Part shown: positions 57,876-64,000 of the stretch, piece after piece | Layout: each line of letters begins with the position of its first letter | How positions within the stretch are numbered: position 1 is the stretch's first letter | DNA from: Herbivorax alkaliphila | GTDB lineage: Bacteria; Bacillota; Clostridia; Acetivibrionales; Acetivibrionaceae | NCBI RefSeq assembly: GCF_030848475.1 | Contig: NZ_JAVDDS010000014.1 | Location: forward strand, 1-64,000 | DNA: 64,000 nt | Reading direction: 5' to 3' | The notes under the pieces: generated by a model | Told to the model about the DNA's origin: nothing | Databases searched by the model: none | What the model saw: only the letters and a program-made list of their open reading frames with translations | Position numbers and translations under genes: made by a program

Positions 57876-58898
57876 ATGAAAGAAAAAGTTAAAAAACTTA
57901 TGTTACCACAAAAGTATAAAGCATCTCTAGATATCAAGGAAACAGAGAAGGCTATAAAGCTTTTAAAGGATTATTTCCAAAAGGAGCTTGCAAATGAATT
58001 AAATCTTAGCAGAGTATCGGCACCACTTTTTGTAAAGCCTGAAACAGGTCTGAATGACAATCTTAATGGTGTGGAAAGACCGGTTGATTTTGATGTTAAG
58101 GGAATTGGAGGAGAAACTGTTGAAGTTGTACATTCTCTTGCTAAATGGAAGAGAATGGCTCTAGCTAGATATGGTTTTAAAAACGGAGAAGGTCTATATA
58201 CTGATATGAATGCGATAAGAAGAGATGAAGAACTTGACAATTTACACTCTGTGTATGTTGACCAGTGGGACTGGGAAAAAATTATTTCAAAAGAAGAGAG
58301 AAATATAGAAAAATTAAAAGAAATTGTGGTTAAAATATTTTCTGTTTTTAAAAAAACGGAAGAGTTTATATGCAGCCAATACAAAAAACTTGAAAGCTTT
58401 TTGCCTGATGAGATAAGTTTTATTACAACTCAAGAGTTAGAAGATATGTATCCTGAGCTTTCTCCTAAAAAAAGAGAGGATATGATTGCAAAAGAAAAAA
58501 AGGCTGTGTTTGTTATGAAAATAGGTGGAATGTTAAAGTCTGGAATAAAACATGACGGAAGAGCCCCTGATTACGATGACTGGGAGTTAAACGGAGACAT
58601 TATATTCTGGTATCCTACACTGGATAGAGCCTTTGAGGTGTCATCTATGGGAATTCGAGTGGATGAAAAATCCCTTATAAAGCAGCTTGAGCTTGCAGGA
58701 TGTGAAAAACGCATAAACTTAAAATTTCACAAAGATCTTATTGAAAAAAACCTTCCTTACACAATTGGAGGAGGAATCGGGCAATCGAGAATGTGTATGT
58801 ATATGCTTAAGAAAGCACATATTGGAGAAGTGCAGGCTTCAGTTTGGCCTGATGAAATGATTAAAAGCTGTGAAGAGTACAATATGAATTTATTGTAG
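57876..58898 (+). CDS. asnA: Aspartate-ammonia ligase (asparagine synthetase A)
   Basis: The 340-residue protein is a full AsnA, related to class II aspartyl-tRNA synthetases. It has [62 protein letters not shown] (cited in parts), [11 protein letters not shown] and [15 protein letters not shown]. It makes asparagine from aspartate, ATP and ammonia. Its position between glutamate synthase and glnA groups ammonia-consuming enzymes in one unit. ATG 57876 follows ATAGGAGGGG 35 bases after the previous gene; no terminator is visible between them. Confidence 0.95.
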   Translation: MKEKVKKLMLPQKYKASLDIKETEKAIKLLKDYFQKELANELNLSRVSAPLFVKPETGLNDNLNGVERPVDFDVKGIGGETVEVVHSLAKWKRMALARYGFKNGEGLYTDMNAIRRDEELDNLHSVYVDQWDWEKIISKEERNIEKLKEIVVKIFSVFKKTEEFICSQYKKLESFLPDEISFITTQELEDMYPELSPKKREDMIAKEKKAVFVMKIGGMLKSGIKHDGRAPDYDDWELNGDIIFWYPTLDRAFEVSSMGIRVDEKSLIKQLELAGCEKRINLKFHKDLIEKNLPYTIGGGIGQSRMCMYMLKKAHIGEVQASVWPDEMIKSCEEYNMNLL

Positions 58899-58961
58899 AA
58901 ACAATTATGAATGTGTATAGGTTAATAAAAACTATTTTATGTAATGAAGGAGGAACTTATT

Positions 58962-60296
58962 ATGAATAAGTACAGTAAAAAAGATATTTTAAAGATGGTA
59001 GAAGAGCAGGATGTTAAGTTTATAAGATTACAGTTTACCGATATTTTTGGAATGCTTAAAAATATTTCTATAACAGTGGAGCAACTTGGGAAAGCTCTTA
59101 ATAACGAATGTATGTTTGACGGTTCATCAATTGATGGATTTGTAAGAATAGAGGAATCCGACATGTATTTAAGACCTGATCCAAATACATTTGTAATATT
59201 TCCATGGAGGCCTCAAACTGGCAAAGTAGCAAGACTTATATGTGATGTATATAATCCAGACGGAACACCTTTTGAGGGAGACCCTAGAAATGTATTGAAA
59301 AGAGCTTTGAAAAAGGCGGCTGATAAAGGCTATGATACTTTTAATGTAGGACCTGAATGTGAGTTTTTTCTCTTTTTAACTGACAGTGAAGGGAAAGCTA
59401 CTACAAAAACTCAAGATAATGCAGGTTATTTTGATTTAGGTCCAGTGGATTTAGGTGAAAATGCAAGAAGAGATATGTGTCTTGTACTTGAAGAAATGGG
59501 GTTTGAAATAGAGGCATCTCATCATGAAGTTGCACCTGGACAGCATGAAATTGACTTTAAATATGCTGATGCTTTGACTACAGCTGATAGCATAATGACT
59601 TTTAAACTAGTTGTAAAAACCATTGCACAAAGAAATGGGTTGCATGCTACATTTATGCCTAAACCTATTTTTGGTATTAATGGTTCAGGTATGCACACCA
59701 ACACATCATTGTTTAAAAATGGTAAAAATGCATTTTATGACGAAAAGGATCCTTTACAGCTTAGTAAAGATGCATATTGGTTTATTGGAGGGTTAATGAA
59801 AAATATGAGAGCAATTACAGCAATAACAAATCCAGTTGTAAACTCATATAAGCGTCTGGTACCTGGTTATGAAGCACCTGTTTATATAGCTTGGTCTGCA
59901 AAAAACAGAAGTCCTCTTTTAAGGATACCTGCTGCTAGGGGAGTGGCAACAAGAGTGGAGTTGCGTTGTCCTGATCCAAGCTGTAATCCTTATCTTGCTT
60001 TAGCGGCAGTGTTAGAGGCAGGTCTTGATGGCATAGAAAATAAAATACAGCCTATGACATCAACTGATAAGAATATATTTGAGATGAAAGAGAAGGAAAG
60101 AATTGATGAGGGCATAAAGTCACTACCTGGTGACTTAAAGGAAGCAATTGATGAAATGAAGGATAGTAAGCTGGCAAAAGAAGCTTTAGGTGACCATGTT
60201 TTTGACAAATTTATTGAAGCCAAAAATAAAGAATGGGATGATTATAAGACAAAGGTAAGCGAATGGGAAATTGAAAATTATTTGACAAAGTATTAG
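58962..60296 (+). CDS. glnA: Glutamine synthetase, type I
   Basis: The 444-residue GSI has [15 protein letters not shown], the [11 protein letters not shown] region, the metal-binding [16 protein letters not shown] segment, [33 protein letters not shown] and [13 protein letters not shown]. Its length and the lack of an adenylylation-loop tyrosine motif put it in the GSI-alpha group of Firmicutes. ATG 58962 has AAGGAGG upstream; ATG 58944 does not. It assimilates ammonia into glutamine, the substrate of the upstream glutamate synthase. An ANTAR regulator follows, separated by a long hairpin (about 60306-60370) without a T-run. Confidence 0.97.
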   Translation: MNKYSKKDILKMVEEQDVKFIRLQFTDIFGMLKNISITVEQLGKALNNECMFDGSSIDGFVRIEESDMYLRPDPNTFVIFPWRPQTGKVARLICDVYNPDGTPFEGDPRNVLKRALKKAADKGYDTFNVGPECEFFLFLTDSEGKATTKTQDNAGYFDLGPVDLGENARRDMCLVLEEMGFEIEASHHEVAPGQHEIDFKYADALTTADSIMTFKLVVKTIAQRNGLHATFMPKPIFGINGSGMHTNTSLFKNGKNAFYDEKDPLQLSKDAYWFIGGLMKNMRAITAITNPVVNSYKRLVPGYEAPVYIAWSAKNRSPLLRIPAARGVATRVELRCPDPSCNPYLALAAVLEAGLDGIENKIQPMTSTDKNIFEMKEKERIDEGIKSLPGDLKEAIDEMKDSKLAKEALGDHVFDKFIEAKNKEWDDYKTKVSEWEIENYLTKY

Positions 60297-60416
60297 TCTA
60301 AGTGGCTTGGCTTTCCCTTAGCATTTATAAATTTTTTAGATATTAAAATGTTAAAGTGGAAAGACCAAGCTAATTAGCTATTTGATGAGGGATGCTAAAT
60401 AAGTGGAGGTGTGGAT

Positions 60417-60992
60417 ATGGAATCGGCAAGGATATTTATTGCTATTAATAATGAAATTTTTGTAAATAAACTAAAAGCTTTTTTTGCAAATTATAATTAT
60501 GAAGTCATTGGTCAGGCTAAAGATGGCAGTGATTGTTTAAGAAGAGTTAGCTCCTTAAGACCAGACCTTGCTGTTTTAGATTATAGCCTGCCTCCAACAA
60601 GTGGTTTTGAAATAGCTAAAATAATTTCTGAAGACAAACTTTGTGATGTTATACTTTTAGCTAATAACAAACAGGCTGATTTTATAAACTGTATGAAGAA
60701 TAAAACCGATATAGTCACTGTTATAAAGCCTATAAACCGATATAGTTTTATTAGTACTGTAGATTTAGTTATAAAAAACAGAAAAAAAATATTAAAACTG
60801 TCAAAGGAAATATATGAATTGAAAAGCACATTAAAGAGTAGAAAGGAAATAGAAAAAGCAAAGGGACTGTTGATGAAACATCAGGGATTGACTGAGGATG
60901 AGGCTTTTAGAAAGATACAAAAAGAAAGCATGGACAGAGGAATTCCAATGAAAGATATTTCAAAGGCAATTATTCTTGCATATGACATTTAA
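60417..60992 (+). CDS. ANTAR-domain antiterminator with degenerate receiver (NasT/NitR-like)
   Basis: The 191-residue protein has a receiver domain (about 1-120), a short coiled coil and a C-terminal ANTAR domain (about 134-190: KEIEKAKGLLMKHQGLTEDEAFRKIQ). Asp55 in LAVLDYSLP and Lys104 in TVIKP are kept. The usual acidic pair after strand 1 is INNE and the switch Ser/Thr is Ala in VILLANNK, so phosphorylation by a kinase is doubtful. ANTAR proteins bind paired hexaloop hairpins and prevent termination. The leader at 52493-52584 is such a target, so the protein probably activates the whole nitrogen operon, including itself. I recall a similar regulator, NitR, in C. saccharobutylicum. ATG 60417 follows GGAGGTG. 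Confidence 0.9.
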   Translation: MESARIFIAINNEIFVNKLKAFFANYNYEVIGQAKDGSDCLRRVSSLRPDLAVLDYSLPPTSGFEIAKIISEDKLCDVILLANNKQADFINCMKNKTDIVTVIKPINRYSFISTVDLVIKNRKKILKLSKEIYELKSTLKSRKEIEKAKGLLMKHQGLTEDEAFRKIQKESMDRGIPMKDISKAIILAYDI

Positions 60993-61015
60993 AACCCCAT
61001 ATCTTTTTAAAAACA

Positions 61016-61053
61016 TAGCAATTTATAAAAACTTTAGTTTTTGTAAATTGCTA
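61016..61053 (+). terminator. Hairpin after the ANTAR gene
   Basis: TAGCAATTTATAAAAAC (61016-61032) pairs with GTTTTTGTAAATTGCTA (61037-61053) around a TTTA loop. There is no T-run after it, so termination is uncertain, but it marks the end of the nitrogen operon. Confidence 0.5.
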
Positions 61054-61138
61054 ATGTGCATATATAAAAATAAGTGGATTTTGCTTAGTTTTATGATAAT
61101 ATAGATATTGGCACAGTGAATAAAAAGGAGGGGTTTTA

Positions 61139-61951
61139 ATGAGTGCAAAAGTAGGTTTTATTGGTGCAGGAAATATGGGATGTGCTATGATAAATAGCAT
61201 TGTAAAATCCGGAGTTACTTCAAATGAAAATGTTTTTGTCTATGATATCGATAAAGAAAAACTTTCAAATCTTAAATCTGAAACCGGTATTACTATTTTA
61301 AACAATAGTACTGAGGTTGTTCAAAAATCTGATATTGTCATTTTGTCTGTAAAACCAAATATGGTTGAAAAGGTACTTGAACCTTGTAAGAGTAGTTTTG
61401 ATGATAAAAAAATACTGGTTTCTGTTGCTGTAGGGGTACCTATAAAGTATTATCAGGACATCATTGGAGATGACAGAAAAATAATTCGCACTATGCCTAA
61501 CACACCAGCCTTAGTAGCAGAAGGAATGACATTGATGTGCTATGATGACAAGATCTTATCTAAAGATGACATTTTAAATGTTAAAAGAATACTTGAGTGC
61601 TTTGGTAAAGTTGAAGTTTTAGATGAAAAACTTATGAATGAGGTGACGGCAGTTACGGGCAGTAGTCCTGCATATGTGTTTATGTTTATTGAGGCAATGG
61701 CAGATGCAGCTGTTTTGTCAGGATTGCCAAGGGATTTGTCATATAAATTAGCAGCTCAAGCTGTTATGGGATCTGCAAAACTGGTTTTAGAAACTGGTAA
61801 GCATCCTGGAGAGCTTAAAGATCAAGTGTGTTCTCCCGCAGGTACAACTATAGAAGCAGTAAAATCTTTGGAAAAGAATGGGTTTAGACATACAATAATT
61901 GATGCAATGATTGAGTGTACAAAAAGAGCACGAGAAATTGGCAAGGGATAG
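61139..61951 (+). CDS. proC: Pyrroline-5-carboxylate reductase
   Basis: The 270-residue protein matches ProC. It has the NAD(P)-binding start VGFIGAGNMGCAMI, DIVILSVKPNMV, IRTMPNTPALVAEGMT, the EVTAVTGSSPAYVFMFIEAMADAAVLSGLPR signature (cited in parts) and CSPAGTTIEAVKSLE. It makes proline from pyrroline-5-carboxylate, the last step from glutamate. ATG 61139 lies behind AAGGAGGGG. It is next to the glutamate-forming operon but probably has its own promoter. A NUDIX gene follows after 15 bases and is likely co-transcribed. Confidence 0.96.
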   Translation: MSAKVGFIGAGNMGCAMINSIVKSGVTSNENVFVYDIDKEKLSNLKSETGITILNNSTEVVQKSDIVILSVKPNMVEKVLEPCKSSFDDKKILVSVAVGVPIKYYQDIIGDDRKIIRTMPNTPALVAEGMTLMCYDDKILSKDDILNVKRILECFGKVEVLDEKLMNEVTAVTGSSPAYVFMFIEAMADAAVLSGLPRDLSYKLAAQAVMGSAKLVLETGKHPGELKDQVCSPAGTTIEAVKSLEKNGFRHTIIDAMIECTKRAREIGKG

Positions 61952-61966
61952 GAGGAAGGCCTTTAA

Positions 61967-62515
61967 ATGAATTATGAAGAAAAGACATTATCTAAAAAAA
62001 ATGTGTATGAAGGAAATATAATAGGAGTAGATGAATTAAAAGTTCTTCAACCAGATGGTAAAGAGGCTTCACGTGAATTGGTAAAACACAATGGAGGTTC
62101 TGCAGTAATACCAATAAGTGATGATGGTGAAATTTATATAGTTCGTCAATATAGAAAACCTATAGAAACTGAATCTTTAGAGATTCCTGCTGGAAAGCTT
62201 GATAAAGGGGAAAATCCTTTAATATGTGCACATCGAGAATTAAAAGAGGAGACAGGACTTGAGACAAAAAACATGAAGCACTTAATAGACTTGCACTGTG
62301 CTCCAGGTTTTTGCAATGAGAAAATATACATGTACCTAGCAACTGATTTAGTCGAAGGAGAAGCATGTGCTGATGAGGGTGAATTTATTTCTACGTATAA
62401 AATTGCAATTAATGAACTTTTAAAAATGGTTATGAACAAAGAAATAACTGATGCTAAAACTATTATAGGGATTCTCATGGCTGAAAAAATAATAAAAGGT
62501 GAAATAAAAATATAA
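61967..62515 (+). CDS. NUDIX hydrolase, ADP-ribose pyrophosphatase type
   Basis: The 182-residue protein has the NUDIX box at about residues 75-97: a glycine in PAGKLDKGE, then the RELKEETGL core. It also has IPISDDGEIYIVRQYRKP and ESLEIPAGKLD, typical of ADP-ribose pyrophosphatases (NudF/YqkG). It would split ADP-ribose into AMP and ribose 5-phosphate. It lies 15 bases after proC with AGGAGG before ATG 61967. In clostridia this gene is commonly followed by spoIIM and xerD, as here. Confidence 0.92.
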   Translation: MNYEEKTLSKKNVYEGNIIGVDELKVLQPDGKEASRELVKHNGGSAVIPISDDGEIYIVRQYRKPIETESLEIPAGKLDKGENPLICAHRELKEETGLETKNMKHLIDLHCAPGFCNEKIYMYLATDLVEGEACADEGEFISTYKIAINELLKMVMNKEITDAKTIIGILMAEKIIKGEIKI

Positions 62516-62608
62516 TAGATTTTTGACCGAGAGCTTCAAAGTTTAAATCTATATTATGGAAATTGGAATTTTAAAATAAGATAAAGATAAAGCAAAATTA
62601 GTTTAAGT

Positions 62609-62641
62609 TTACAATATACCTCGATGTATTGTAATTTTTTT
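62609..62641 (+). terminator. Intrinsic terminator of the proC-NUDIX unit
   Basis: TTACAATATA pairs with TGTATTGTAA (62625-62634) around a 6-base loop, followed by a T-run. Confidence 0.8.
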
Positions 62642-62729
62642 TGTTTTCAAAGCATAAAATTTATAGTGAGAAGTTAACTTTTTATATTAAAGCCTAAAAT
62701 AACATAAAAATGACGAGAGGGGATAAAAC

Positions 62730-63359
62730 TTGTTTTCTAAAATACGTGAGGTAATTGTAAATCACATTAAAAGCAACTTGAATTTATACTTTTTCTTGTT
62801 TTTGGCATTTGTTATAGGGGTTTCAGCTGGAGCCTTTACTGTAAATGGATTAAGTCCAATTCAAAGAAAAGAATTAACCAATTACATACATGGTTTTTTT
62901 CAGCTTTTTGAAAACCAAAAGGTAGACAGTAATGAGATACTAAGAATATCACTTGTGGATAACATAAGAGAAATTGTAATTCTGTGGGTTTTAGGAGTTA
63001 CCATTATTGGAATACCTTTTATTTACATATTAATAGGGGTAAGGGGGTTTATAACAGGGTTTACGTCAGGTTTTATAATTGAGTACTTGGGATTAAAAGG
63101 TGTACTTTTTTCAGTTATAACAATTTTGCCAAAGGAAATAATAATTATTCCATGCATTATAGCATTAGGAGTAAACGGAATAAACTTTTCGCTGAGTATA
63201 ATTGAGAACAAATCAAATAAAAATGATCAAAAAAATAGTTTAAAGATGAATTTTTTTAGGTATTGTTTTGTTACGTTAACGTTTTCAGGAATTATTTTTT
63301 GTGGTATATTGGTTGAATCATATATTGTTCCTGTTTTTATAAGAATGATATTTGCTTAA
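62730..63359 (+). CDS. spoIIM: Stage II sporulation protein M
   Basis: The 209-residue protein has five or six hydrophobic helices in the SpoIIM/DUF95 pattern: LYFFLFLAFVIGVSAGAFTVNGL at the start (cited in part), a short extracytoplasmic part with LTNYIHGFFQLF, NIREIVILWVLGVTIIGIPFIY, and RGFITGFTSGFIIEYLG. SpoIIM anchors the peptidoglycan-degrading SpoIID/SpoIIP complex that drives engulfment in sporulation. TTG 62730 follows AGAGGGGA. It is followed, after about 340 bases, by xerD. Confidence 0.93.
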   Translation: MFSKIREVIVNHIKSNLNLYFFLFLAFVIGVSAGAFTVNGLSPIQRKELTNYIHGFFQLFENQKVDSNEILRISLVDNIREIVILWVLGVTIIGIPFIYILIGVRGFITGFTSGFIIEYLGLKGVLFSVITILPKEIIIIPCIIALGVNGINFSLSIIENKSNKNDQKNSLKMNFFRYCFVTLTFSGIIFCGILVESYIVPVFIRMIFA

Positions 63360-63697
63360 AAATATATATTTTGATAAAATATGAATGTATGGATGTGGCA
63401 GTTTTTGTTAACCATATATATTAAGGGTTTAATTTTAAAATGGTATAAAAATGTAATTACATAGCTGATTTATTGTTATTAATGCACAAAAAAAGCAAAA
63501 ATAATTATACAAACCTACAAACTAATTAGCATATAAAGGATAATTATTGCATAATGAGTAGTAGTTCTTATATAATATGGAGGATTGGAAATATTTTATC
63601 GGAGACAAAATTGTATTGATGCAAGTATTATATGTTAAAGTTGTTTAATATTTAAAATATTAATAAATAATGAAAATAAGAAGGAGTAGGTAAAGTA
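63360..63697 (+). other. Intergenic region between spoIIM and xerD
   Basis: About 340 AT-rich bases with no supported gene, strong hairpin or clear promoter. The last part holds AGAAGGAG, the xerD ribosome site. Confidence 0.45.
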
Positions 63698-64000
63698 ATG
63701 GAAGAATTAGTTTTTGAATTTTTGAATTTTTTAGAAAAAGACAAAAAATTGTCTTTAAATACCCTACAGTCGTACAAGAGAGATATTGAGCAATTTATTA
63801 CATATCTTAAAGAGATGAAAATAAACAGTATAGCAAATATTAATAAGACAACAGTTATTGCTTATCTCTTGCACCTACAAAAAATGGGAAGGGCTACATC
63901 AACAATATCCCGTAATTTAGCTTCTATAAGATCTTTTTGTCAATATTTGACTAAGAATAGTGAGATTAAACAGGACCCAACAGAACAACTTGAATCACCA
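63698..64000 (+). CDS. xerD: Tyrosine recombinase XerD, N-terminal part (continues beyond window)
   Basis: The first 101 codons of a XerC/XerD-type recombinase are present, from ATG 63698 behind AGAAGGAG. The SAM-like N-terminal core-binding domain is visible: FLNFLEKDKKLSLNTLQSYKRD, ITYLKEM, TVIAYLLHLQKMGRATSTISRNLASIRSF (cited in parts) and the DPTEQLESP stretch leading to the catalytic domain. The catalytic R-H-R-Y residues lie outside the window. XerD with XerC resolves chromosome dimers at dif. Position after spoIIM is usual in clostridia, so this is the housekeeping recombinase and not a phage integrase. Confidence 0.9.
   Translation, partial: MEELVFEFLNFLEKDKKLSLNTLQSYKRDIEQFITYLKEMKINSIANINKTTVIAYLLHLQKMGRATSTISRNLASIRSFCQYLTKNSEIKQDPTEQLESP

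Noticed and set aside
63698-64000. Phage or integrative-element integrase
   Set aside because: Sequence features and the spoIIM neighbour fit housekeeping XerD, and no tRNA attachment site or phage gene is close by.

Overview
The window comes from a low-GC, Gram-positive, endospore-forming anaerobe of the Clostridia. The evidence is AT-rich DNA with strong AGGAGG-type ribosome sites, a gerA-type germination operon, spoIIM, [FeFe]-hydrogenase maturation (HydE), a T-box before ileS, and cellulosome genes (two dockerin-bearing GH9 cellulases and two type II cohesin proteins). A stand-alone Mrp/Mbh-type Na+/H+ antiporter, a probable glutamate 2,3-aminomutase (beta-glutamate osmolyte) and acidic secreted proteins suggest a salt- or alkali-adapted cellulolytic clostridium, for example near Acetivibrio/Clostridium alkalicellulosi. 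That placement is inference.

Layout. 1-6.6 kb is a decayed accessory region: the end of a DUF11-like surface protein, a GT4 glycosyltransferase, IstB and TnpB transposon remnants, a toxin-antitoxin pair whose antitoxin has an in-frame stop, an attC-like folded element, a membrane-anchored orphan, a second gene broken by TAA, a truncated DUF3795 gene and a GT1-type glycosyltransferase. 6.9-14.4 kb holds a PilZ protein behind a sigma-D-type promoter, a P2-type cation ATPase, a dCTP deaminase, mtnA-mtnP and a TraR/DksA zinc-finger protein. 14.7-26 kb is a cellulosome cluster: a GH9 enzyme with an N-terminal dockerin and four beta-sandwich modules, a GH9 enzyme with a C-terminal dockerin, a secreted protein of four type II cohesins without an anchor, and a lipoprotein carrying one type II cohesin.

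26-31.4 kb: T-box/ileS, aroB and a PPK2-type kinase. 31.4-35.6 kb (minus strand): an eight-gene antiporter module in the gene order of archaeal MbhA-H, with no full MrpA and no hydrogenase subunits. Divergent from it are a TM1266-type regulator, a DUF3343-HydE fusion and a cysteine-desulfurase-like enzyme. 39-47.4 kb: pilM, small membrane proteins, glutamate 2,3-aminomutase, a SEC-C protein, a 3D-domain wall protein, and a radical SAM protein with a small peptide. 47.4-52.3 kb: tRNA-Pro, a gerABC operon with a small D-type subunit, and tRNA-Trp.

52.4-61 kb is a nitrogen-assimilation operon: split archaeal-type glutamate synthase (glutaminase, FMN/ferredoxin core, polyferredoxin, FAD reductase, GXGXG subunit), asnA, glnA and an ANTAR regulator. 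Its leader has two hairpins with hexaloops carrying A1 and G4, the second sharing its 5' arm with an intrinsic terminator. This is the expected target for the ANTAR protein encoded at the end of the operon. 61-64 kb: proC, a NUDIX hydrolase, spoIIM and the start of xerD.

Three families of hairpin repeats are scattered through intergenic DNA. One is a 95-nt element with four copies, two of them in tandem.
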